From: Astragalus membranaceus
Taxonomy: Eukaryota > Streptophyta > Magnoliopsida > Fabales > Fabaceae
Reading direction: 5' to 3'
DNA length: 64,000 nucleotides
NCBI GenBank assembly: GCA_039519185.1
Contig: CM076847.1
Location: 90,492,360-90,556,359, forward strand
Part shown: positions 56,068 to 64,000 of the stretch, in pieces
Layout of the letters: every line of letters begins with the position of its first letter
Numbering within the stretch: the first letter of the stretch is position 1
Notes under the pieces: model-generated
Databases searched by the model: none
What the model saw: the letters and a program-made list of their open reading frames with translations, nothing else
What the model was told of the DNA's origin: nothing
Position numbers and translations under genes: made by a program

Positions 56068-56320
56068 GCACGGTCCGTGCTCCAGGGGCGCACGACCCGT
56101 GCGTATCAATTAATGTTCAGTTTGAAAAACGTACAGGGCGCACGATCCGTGCCACTAAGGCACACGATCCGGGCGCGTTCTAAAATTGTAAAAACTGATT
56201 TGCGTAGGTCACGCACGGTCCGTGCCAAGGGCGCACGATCCGTGCTGTGTTAAAAATCCATTTCCTTGGCTACTGCGAACAAGGCGCACGACCCGTGCCC
56301 TTGTGAGGCACGATCCGTGC
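56068..56320. repeat. Cluster of palindromic 13-mers GCACGRYCCGTGC
   Basis: Eight copies within about 250 bp, including GCACGGTCCGTGC (56068), GCACGACCCGTGC (56090), GCACGATCCGTGC (near 56135) and GCACGATCCGTGC (56308). Spacing is irregular (about 20 to 70 bp) and flanks are not repeated, so this is not a simple tandem array. Confidence 0.85.
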
Positions 56321-57395
56321 GTTCTTGACAGTGGCCAATTTTCCAGTTTCGTGTCATTTTTTCCAAATCCGTTTCGATTCCGATTTCGTTCCGGTCGATA
56401 TCCTAACATAACGAATATTATTCCAGTCCAGCGAAAGAGATAAACAGTCAATCAATTCATACAATCATCAAATCAAAGCAATCGGTTACAAACATAGTGT
56501 GACTTTTCGATAAAACGGTTTTCGAGTTATTTTTCACAAAGCGGTTTATAACGTTTTCTCGGTTCAGAAAATGCAAGACTCGATATCACACATCCCTAGC
56601 GAGTTATAGAACTCACCTAACGTGATGATAATCACGTAACCAACAGATCAACGGAAAGACACGGTTGGAGTAACCTCACGAACGCTCCCGAACTCGAATC
56701 CACACTACTCCAAACGCTCCAAAAACTGAAGCGATAGAGCTTGGCCTCTACCACTTCGAATTTCAGCTCCCAATCTACCCTATGAAGGTTGTTAATCACT
56801 TTGTGGCTCTTAAAACAAACATGCAAGCCATATCCAGCTTCTAAGATGTCATATTGACTATTTTGGGCTTGAGGTTCTACAATGGTGTTTTGGTGATGGA
56901 GGGTTTGTTGATTTCGAAATTGATACTAATGGAAAGAGGGAGGAAAATGGAAAACAATGGTGGTCTTGGATCAGGCATGCATCAAGATTTGTTGAGTTTC
57001 CTCCCCTCTCTTCCTCCTTCTATCTCGCGACTCTCTCCCTCTTCTCCTTGTTCTTAGAATTTCTGAAAAAGATGAAGTGAGGTTGTGTGTGTTCAGCTGG
57101 GGGGGTTGTCACTTAATGTTGGAAAAGACCCTTCTGCCCTCCTTCATTAATTAGCACTCCATTTAATTCATCTCTAATCCAACAATTACACTCAAACTTC
57201 TACACTTAGCACAAGGTACTAATTATGTTCAAACAATAATATTATTTATTTCAATCCTCACATAATTGAGTAGTTCATGTTAGTTTAATTATCTCATAAT
57301 AACCTCTTGTGCTAAATTTTTGATTTAGCCAACAATTCGCCTTAACCTTTTCGCTAATTTAAATAAATTAAATTAGCTAATTAGGGGATGTTACA

Positions 57396-57410
57396 ATCAC
57401 CCCAACTTTT
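57396..57410 (-). other. Polypurine tract of the chromovirus
   Basis: The minus strand reads AAAAGTTGGGGTGAT immediately before the 3' LTR. Confidence 0.75.
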
Positions 57411-57443
57411 AAAATTTTGTCCTCAAAATTGACAAAACATACC

Positions 57444-58106
57444 TCAATCAAACAGATAGGGATATTTCACCCGCATGTTCTCATCTACTTCCCATGTCGC
57501 TTCGTCGGGTGATGCACCGTCCCAAAGCACCTTGACAATAGGAATTGATCTCGTCCGGAGCGTTTTCTCGCCACGTTCGATGATCCTGACTGGAGTAGGC
57601 TGATAAGACAAATCTGGTTGGATGTCGATCGCTTCATGATTCAACGGCTGATTCGGGTCATGAATATACTTCCTTAATTGCGATACATGAAACACATCAT
57701 GTAATCTGGACAATTCTGGAGGCAAGGCAATGTGGTACGCTACCGGCCCAACTCGCTCGATAATCTGGAAGGGTCCGACATACCGAGGACTGAGCTTCTT
57801 CGCTCGCAATGCAATACCGGTTCCGATGATTGGAGAAAGTCTCAAAAAGACATGGTCTCCTTCTTCAAATTCTAACGGTCTTCTTCTCTTATCGGCATAA
57901 CTCTTTTGTCGACTCTGAGCGGCCTTCATCCTTTCCCATATCTGACGGATCTTCTCCGTAGTTTCACGGACCAAATCCGGTCCCAACAATCTCTGTTCAC
58001 CTACATCCCACCAACACAATGGTGTTCTACACTTCCTTCTATATAATGCTTCATATGGAGCCATTCCGATACTAGAGTGGTAACTGTTGTTGTATGAAAA
58101 TTCCAC
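57444..58106 (-). pseudogene. pol: Integrase C-terminus and chromodomain of a chromovirus (truncated pol)
   Basis: About 220 residues in one open frame from VEFSYNNSYHSSIGMAPYEA and LYRRKCRTPLCWWDVGE through KSYADKRRRPLEFEEGDHVF, LSPRYVGPFQIIERVGPVAY and LSRLHDVFHVSQLRKY. It ends with a chromodomain-type tail, LRTRSIPIVKVLWDGASPDE and ATWEVDENMRVKYPYLF. This is the end of a Ty3/gypsy chromovirus polyprotein; the tail guides integration to certain chromatin. The catalytic core, RT, RNase H and gag are absent because the sequence changes abruptly near 58106. There is no ATG at the start; it is a fragment. Confidence 0.88.
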
Positions 58107-58377
58107 CAAAAGGAAATTCAGGAAATATCAATGCTATATATGTTATAGTTTAGTTTTTTTGGATCCACACACTCAATGAGGTTCCACTTTTGACATAAAT
58201 TAGTTAATCTTGTACTTGCACATCTGCTTATACAAACAACTTAGCTTAATTTTAAGGAATCATCTGTGTACAAGTTAGTCCTCCGACTCAAATGAAAAAG
58301 TTGCTCTAATTAAGCTGTTTATAAGGTCTAATTGAAGATCATGAGTTAACTTTAATTTTACAACTTACTAGTATAAG
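58107..58377. other. Spacer between two retroelement fragments
   Basis: AT-rich; nothing recognised. The left junction at about 58106 is where the chromovirus breaks off. Confidence 0.5.
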
Positions 58378-59605
58378 TGTTCAAATGGACAAGTCTTCTA
58401 ATATCAAAGGGAACCAACCCAGACGTGAGATTTCTGATTTGTGTCGGCTAAGGAAAGGTGGCCCTACCGCCATCCCTCAACACACACTCGTTCATCTCTC
58501 TTCCTGCCATCCCTCTGGACCTTCCATCTGCCGATTGACTTTCTTGCCCTTCTGGTGGCGGCGCCCTCGAGAGGCAGAGTGGTGGTGCTAGTGTCCTCGG
58601 AAGGAGCAGTGGTTGCACTCTCGGTGCTAACGGTGTTGCTTTCTTTTTCTTATGGCCACTTCAAGGTGACTTTCGCCTGATTTTCCACATGTGCCCCGCT
58701 GTTCATGGTGCCTTGGCGGGGTGGTACCCAACGTCGTTGCGCAGTGTTACCTCTTTCCATATTTGCTTCTCGCGGTGACTGGGGTGCCAGCTCGAGGACC
58801 TGCACAAGTCTTCTTGCATCATTGAGGTGTGCCTGGAGTTCCCTTTCCCTAGCTTCTTGAATTTGTATATGGTTCTCCAGTTTCTCGTTTCTCTGTTCTT
58901 GCTCTAAATTATGGGATTGTAGGACTCGAAGTGTTTCCGAGAGCTGGGTGACTCTTGAATCGTCATCATGAGTTTCTACCATTGACGGTGATGGATTCGA
59001 GTTGTTTTATAAGGCGCAAAAAGCGTTTTACCTGGCCCCACAGTGCGCGCCAATGTTGTAATCTATTTCCAGGGAGGGAAAGGACCGAACATGAGGTTAT
59101 ATGAATATTGAGTAATATCTGTGCTAATCGTATAGAGTGATAAGAAACAAGTAAGAAATGGAGAAACAAGTTTTGGTCCTCTAACTGGCCTTAGAGGGCA
59201 AATTATATAGTACAAGGTGAGATTATTACTCATTATTACACATTGTAGCCGATCCGGCCGTTACAAGACAGATAGGAGCGAGGGGGATCTGTGATTTTCC
59301 CTATAATTCCACTAATTGCCATTATGGTGAATTGGCCGGGCAGATAGAGGCGGGAAAGTGGTAGCCGATCGGTCAATCTGATAGGCGAGTCCTTCTTCCT
59401 CGAGTCAAGCAAAGAGTACAGTGGCCGAGCTCATATATATACCGGCCAGTCCGGTTGGTAACAGTGTTCAAATGGACAAGTCTTCTAATGGAGTATATCA
59501 GAGGGAACCAATCCAGAGGTGAGATTTCTGATTTGTGTCGGCTAAGGAAAGGTGGCCCTACTACCATCCCTCAACACACACTCGTTCGTCTCTCTTCATG
59601 TATGA
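58378..59605 (-). mobile_element. Internally deleted LTR element, Tat-like, with a truncated second LTR
   Basis: 59054-59605 looks like the 5' LTR on the minus strand. It ends at TGTTGTAATC next to a primer-site-like TGGCGCGCACTGTGGGGCCA (minus strand, about 59033-59052) and has CTATATAA as a TATA box near 59200. Its right end (59463-59595) is repeated at 58378-58500, sharing GTTCAAATGGACAAGTCTTC and GGCTAAGGAAAGGTGGCCCT, so the left copy is a truncated 3' LTR. Only about 550 bp of internal sequence remains. It includes a minus-strand open frame (58650-58982, MVETHDDDSRVTQLSETLRV and QIQEARERELQAHLND) that resembles the coiled-coil N-terminus of a Tat-type gag. Confidence 0.6.
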
Positions 59606-60858
59606 CCGACACAATAGTGCATGTTTCCAATCGTGTGAATTTGTCTACTTATATATGTCAACAAAAGAAGCTCTTGCAACTTGAATTTGAAAATCCTCAC
59701 CACACAAGTCTCTATATTAATCATATTTCCCTTGTCACATTTATTACTTGCATACTAGTATATTTGCATTACTAGTTTGATGTCGTAAATGTATTATTAA
59801 CCACTCTATTTTTTTGGGTACGTATTATTATTATTTTTTAAATTGAGTACTGGTGCTTGTAGCTGGAGCTCTCAAGTTCTTTTTTAGATCTATGCCTTCT
59901 GATTTTTTGGTTTACATCTTGGGAAACCTTGCCTTTAAGTTCTAGTACTTTTGGCATCCCTTACTCCATATATCCTTAGATTTGTGGGACACTGGCCATT
60001 GGTCCATAATTAATGAAAGATCTATAAGTTCAATAAGATCCAAGAAACCTGTTTATTTTTGTATTTCAATTCTCAAAAATCGCTCCTAAGAATTCACAGA
60101 GCAAAATATATATAAATAATTGCTTTTTTTGAAGGTTACACACCATTTTGATTTGAAAATTTGTGCTTACCATGGTAAGCACAAATTCATTTATCTCTCC
60201 AAATAGAAAACTGATATTGCACTTAACTTAAATCAGCTATATATGGTTATTGACTTAATCTTTGTCTCCCTATTTAATTAACCTTTCAATGGATTTCAAT
60301 TATTTGAATCCAAGCAAAACATTCAATGGGGGGTGTCGTCATCCATATAGATGTAAATTATAATGACTTCGGTTGCAATATACATATATATGGATCCTTT
60401 TCTTGGTTAATTAATCATTTAAAGATTATGGATTGTCTATACATACATACAAGGATTAATGTTATTGATCTGCGAATTAATCAATGACGTGTTGTACTGT
60501 GTGACCCCCCACCCCACATCAAGCTGTAGGGACCACTAAGGGATTGTTGCTGACCCACTTCATTCAATGAGTTTTCATAGGTTCAAACACACCATTATTC
60601 ACTCAAGATTCATGAGAATTGATTATATCAGATTCTGGCCCACTCTTATAGGTTCAAACACACCATTAATTGTTTGCTCATTTCTTTATTTAATTTTGGC
60701 CTTATGCTTCACTGAACAGTAACAAAGCACAATTAAGAAAGAGATCTTATGGTGAAAAGCACAAAAAAATGGTTAATCCAGCAATTTCTTTCACAGCTCA
60801 GACACATACATGTTTAAAAAAGGGTTTGTCATTTTCACACCATATATTTATGTAATAA
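59606..60858. other. Distal upstream region of the XTH gene
   Basis: No gene. AT-rich with scattered short direct repeats (GGTTCAAACACACCATTA occurs near 60573 and 60652). No transposon ends identified. Confidence 0.5.
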
Positions 60859-61071
60859 TTAGTGTGGACAATGAAGTTTGACTCAGTTGGTAAGAAGTTG
60901 CCTTATACTCTACAAAAGTGTGGGTTCAACTCTCGCTACCAGCATGAGAATCGCTTTTGTAGGTGATCTGTAAGTATATCTATTAGTTTTCGCTGAGCCT
61001 CGAGGTCTGCCCTAACCCTGGTGAACTCCGAGAGCCCATATCACTTAAACTTAACCTTCTGTAACAAAAAA
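60859..61071 (+). mobile_element. tRNA-derived SINE (about 213 bp)
   Basis: A-box region TGACTCAGTTGGTAAGAAG and B-box region GGGTTCAACTCTC lie about 50 bases apart, as in a tRNA-like pol III promoter. The tail has CGAGGTCTGCCCTAACCC and ends in seven A. A 9-bp target duplication ATGTAATAA is at 60850-60858 and 61072-61080. It lies about 550 bp upstream of the XTH start codon. Confidence 0.82.
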
Positions 61072-61080
61072 ATGTAATAA

Positions 61081-61631
61081 ATGCTGGGTAAATAAATAAC
61101 ATAGTATTTGATTGGCGGGCCATGCAATCTGAACACAAATTTACAGAGCCACATTTAAGACACCCCATCTACCATCTTCTACAAACCACAATCTTTTCTA
61201 AGCTTTCCAACCAAGATGAAAGGCATTCTGACATTAATAGAAACAAGGAAGGTAGTTGTACAGTGAAAAAGAGAATGACATAATTTAAGTGACACTTCAA
61301 ACCAAAATATAATTCAATGTAATCCAACAATTAAAGACATTCCCTTTTGTCTCTAATGATCTATTAGTAATTATTGTTTAAGCTTAATTTCCTAACCCCG
61401 CCCTCAATTCTCCTCATTTCCATAATTAAATATTTGTAGTAGGACCCACTAATTTTTCTTATTTATATCAATCTGTAGTCTGTACTGCCATACACTTCTT
61501 CACTGAGTATCCTTCATCTCTCTCTTTCACTCTCACAATCTCACAGTCTCACACCTTTGTATTTAACATAGCAGAGCAGTATTCTGCTTTCTGCTTAGTG
61601 CTTGAAAAATTTAAGGCACCTACTTCTCTTC
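61081..61631 (+). promoter_or_regulatory. Promoter and 5' UTR of the XTH gene
   Basis: A TATA-like TTTATAT at 61462-61468 is followed about 50 bases on by a CT-rich pyrimidine patch (61513-61556), as common at plant transcription starts. The 5' UTR would be about 130-140 bases. In-frame codons continue upstream of the ATG to 61602 without an ATG. Confidence 0.55.
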
Positions 61632-63265
61632 ATGGCTCTAATATTTCTCATTGCTATTTTATTCTTTATGGCACCTTCAAGCAATGCTTATTGGCCACCT
61701 TCACCTGGCTACTGGCCAAGTTCCGAATTCAGGTCTATAAGCTTTTACAAAGGTTTTAGAAATCTCTGGGGACCTCAACACCAAAGCTTAGATCAAAATG
61801 CATTAACAATTTGGCTTGATAGAACCTCAGGTATAAATCTGATTATTAACTATATTATATATCATTTAAATGTAACACATTTTTTGTTTCTTGTTAATTT
61901 AACAGGAAGTGGCTTTAAATCAGTTCGTCCATTTAGGTCAGGATATTTTGGTTCTTCCATTAAGCTCCATCCTGGCTACACTGCAGGAGTTATAACAGCT
62001 TTTTATGTAAGATTAAACATTTATGTTTAATGTTAAGTATTGTGTGTGATTAATTACTAATGAGTTGATTAATTGCAGCTTTCTAACAATGAAGCACATC
62101 CTGGTTTTCATGATGAAGTGGATATTGAGTTTCTAGGGACAACATTTGGAAAGCCTTACACTTTGCAGACTAATGTTTATATAAGAGGAAGTGGTGATGG
62201 GAAAATTATAGGCAGAGAGATGAAGTTTCATCTATGGTTTGATCCTACTAAAGATTTTCATCATTATGCTATACTGTGGAGTCCTAAGGAAATAATGTAA
62301 GTCACTATTCATTTTCATATTATAATTATAATGTATGATGTATTTGTGTTTTAATAATTGATTAGATTTTTTAGTACGGTGTCTGTTGCATTAATTTGAT
62401 TGGTTCTTAAGAATAGGTAGTGGTAGTACTACAGTTTAGGCAGAGCAGCAGGCTGATATTTTTGGAACATGAAAGGGAAAGAATTTCTTTTTCTCTGAAA
62501 TTAAGGAAGAAAGCAAAGGGCATTTGATAGTAACTCCTAGCAAAATGAAAGGTAACATAATCTCTGGCGATTTTTTATTAGTTAAAAGTTTAGTCGAGTT
62601 GGGTCACAAAAGCTTAACAGGGTTCGACAAGCCTCCCAAATCAAAAGGTTCGTACAGAAATACTTCCAGATTACCCAGTAACAAAATTCTTACGTCAAAG
62701 TGAAATTTGAACTCATGTCGGTGTGAGATAAACCATATATACTATCTAAATCAACTTTGTTGGCTTAATGTAGTGATGTAATTGTGCTTTTTATGGCCAA
62801 GTAACAGAATGAATATAAAATTAGTTTCACCATAACATTATAAAATTGCATGTTGCAAACTGGTTAGTAAAATTATTTGCTTTAACTGAATGTGACAGAT
62901 TCCTAGTGGATGATGTGCCCATAAGGAGGTACCCAAGGAAGAGTAGTGGAACATTTCCAGTGAGGCCAATGTGGGTATATGGTTCAATATGGGATGCATC
63001 ATCATGGGCAACAGAAGATGGAAAATACAAAGCTGATTACAGATACCAACCTTTTGTTGCAAGATACACTAATTTCAAAGCTGGTGGTTGCTCAGCTTAT
63101 GCACCTCGTTGGTGTCAACCAGTCTCAGCTTCTCCTTATAGATCTGGTGGTTTGACTAGACAACAACATTGGAGTATGACATGGGTTCAAAAACATCACA
63201 TGGTTTATAACTATTGTCAAGATCGTAAAAGAGATCACAGATTAACACCTGAATGTTGGAGTTAA
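61632..63265 (+). CDS. XTH: Xyloglucan endotransglucosylase/hydrolase, XTH31/32-like (group III-A)
   Basis: Cuts and rejoins, or hydrolyses, xyloglucan chains in the cell wall. Four coding exons: 61632-61830, 61906-62006, 62079-62296 and 62899-63265, all with GT...AG and in phase, giving 294 residues. That is the length of Arabidopsis XTH31/XTH32, whose group favours hydrolysis. A signal peptide covers about residues 1-19 (MALIFLIAILFFMAPSSNA). The GH16 catalytic motif is HDEVDIEFLG at 111-120, with nucleophile Glu113 and acid/base Glu117. YGSIWDASSWATEDGKYKAD and the C-terminal XET domain with MVYNYCQDRKRDHRLTPECW follow. I chose the first in-frame ATG; an upstream TTG at 61602 is not needed. 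Intron 3 is the longest (602 bp) and may hold a degraded SINE. A Stowaway MITE lies 60 bp after the stop. Group assignment is by eye. Confidence 0.95.
62560..62770 (-). mobile_element. Possible degraded SINE in XTH intron 3
   Basis: On the minus strand AAGCCAACAAAGTTGATTTAG resembles an A box and GAGTTCAAATTTCAC a B box, about 40 bases apart; a T run on the plus strand at the left could be the oligo(A) tail. No target duplication found, so weakly supported. Confidence 0.35.
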
Positions 63266-64000
63266 AACTTTGAGAGAGAAAAAAAAAGTGAATAAATCAG
63301 GGATCATTTTGATTGTGTTATTTACTACTTCTGGTACTGTATATAAGAGAAAAATGCAATTTTAGGTTCATTGAGTAACTGATCTATACATCAACTATTA
63401 TTCAATGAACCTAAAACAACTGTATTATTCTTTTATATATAGTAACAGAGGGAGTATGTACTCGGATTATGTTGTTACCTTTAAAAATTTTCTATGGGGG
63501 GCCTAGCCATTGATGTAATTGTAGGGTGTCCTCCTAAACACAAGAAAACTAGGAAAGTTGTTTGGATTTTTCGTTTGTGTTATGTATCTCTTTTGGCTTA
63601 GAGCAAGAAAAAAGAGGGGGGGGGGGGGGTGGAGAGGGAAGAATATAAGATCAATGAATTATGAATGAATCAGGATATGAGGATGAAATGAATGATGGTA
63701 TTTCTGAGTTCGAATATTATCAGCATACTCTTCATTTTATAATAGTGTTACTATGGTCATTTAAATGATGGAAATTAGAGTAATGCCAAAAAAATGATGG
63801 ATTGTTCAATGAACCATAATCCCATGCCTTCTTCAAGATAGATTATGTGCACCATATATATGATGGTATACCCATACTGTTGTTAATCGTGGGGGTCCTA
63901 CCAATTAGGCCACATATTACGAAGGCAGAAAAGAAAGTCGCAACACTAACATTAAAATGGAAATTTAATTGCTTTCAATAGGGGAAATAATGTTATTGTT
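63266..64000. other. 3' UTR and downstream region of the XTH gene
   Basis: Contains the Stowaway MITE (63325-63454) and a G-rich run of 13-14 G near 63616-63629. No other gene to the window end. Confidence 0.5.
63325..63454. mobile_element. Stowaway-type MITE (130 bp) in the probable XTH 3' UTR
   Basis: Left end CTACTTCTGGTACTGTATAT, right end reversed CTCCCTCTGTTACTATATAT. The arms stay complementary through TTTTAGGTTCATTGA, so nearly the whole element is one hairpin. TA flanks both sides (63323-63324, 63455-63456), the Stowaway (Tc1/mariner) signature. It begins 60 bp after the XTH stop codon and is therefore probably in the mRNA. Confidence 0.8.

Larger units (their letters stand above)
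54929..57395 (-). mobile_element. 3' LTR of a Del/Tekay-type chromovirus (2467 bp)
   Basis: Plus-strand start TGTAACACCCCTGATAAATT, end AATTAGGGGATGTTACA, giving TGTAACA...TGTTACA inverted ends. On the minus strand it directly follows a polypurine tract and, upstream, the chromovirus integrase tail, so it is the 3' LTR. It contains a (TA)n tract at 55684-55754 and a cluster of palindromic 13-mers at 56068-56320. The open frames at 56209-56451 and 56854-57057 lack domains. Confidence 0.8.

Noticed and set aside
60859..61071. tRNA gene
   Set aside because: A- and B-box-like motifs exist, but there is no cloverleaf and there are an A-rich tail and a target duplication, so it is a SINE.
61602..61631. 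XTH start at an upstream TTG
   Set aside because: Not an ATG; the in-frame ATG at 61632 gives a standard signal peptide and the family's usual length.

Overview
The window is nuclear DNA from a flowering plant, a eudicot and by overall impression a papilionoid legume. The evidence is a plant S-adenosylmethionine synthetase with a leader intron, a plant-specific PLS-class pentatricopeptide-repeat (PPR) gene, a xyloglucan endotransglucosylase/hydrolase (XTH) gene with plant introns, and dense LTR retrotransposons, SINEs, Helitrons, MULEs and MITEs. The species call is an impression, not a search result. Only three genes look intact: SAM synthetase (+, 32488-33660, leader intron 30863-32485), a PLS/E-type PPR gene (-, 35032-36990, convergent with SAM synthetase) and an XTH31/32-like gene (+, 61632-63265, four coding exons). 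They share no obvious pathway; each is a single-gene unit in a transposon-rich landscape.

Layout. 1-665: 3' part of an Athila-like LTR. 666-9153: a decayed Ty3/gypsy element, probably Tat lineage, pointing left. It has a 5' LTR at 8797-9153 and gag-protease remains at 6103-8725. A spliced coiled-coil ORF lies in the opposite orientation at 666-1946, and a GC-rich minisatellite at 2690-3360. It was later hit by a hAT MITE (3706-4231) and a solo LTR (4795-6102). 9167-9892: a polyadenylated retroposed insert with 17-bp target duplications. 12865-24159: a non-autonomous MULE split by a full-length but inactivated Athila-type retrotransposon (13344-23677); both layers keep exact target duplications. 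24942-26619: a SINE split by a solo LTR. 26963-29931: four short DNA elements packed end to end, including a 1.35-kb foldback.

30100-37290 is the gene-bearing part. 37290-39590 is a DNA element carrying a broken plant-mobile-domain gene with palindromic subterminal repeats. 40730-53140 is very AT-rich and made of head-to-tail Helitron copies on the minus strand, with long (TA)n tracts at their 5' ends. 53533-54928 is one end of a CACTA transposon with about 20 CCGCCGGTAA-type subterminal repeats. It stops at the LTR of a chromovirus (54929-57395), whose integrase/chromodomain tail follows (57444-58106). 58378-59605 is a heavily deleted LTR element. 59606-64000 is the XTH locus with a SINE upstream and a Stowaway MITE in its probable 3' UTR.

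All element boundaries were read by eye from target duplications and terminal motifs. Lineage names rest on recognised protein motifs and have not been tested by database search. I found no system that I can claim as undescribed. The most unusual signals are two short partly palindromic motifs: TGCAGGWGCA across the Athila element and GCACGRYCCGTGC in the chromovirus LTR. The Helitron concatemer and the TTTCCGGAAA-rich ends of the mobile-domain element come next.
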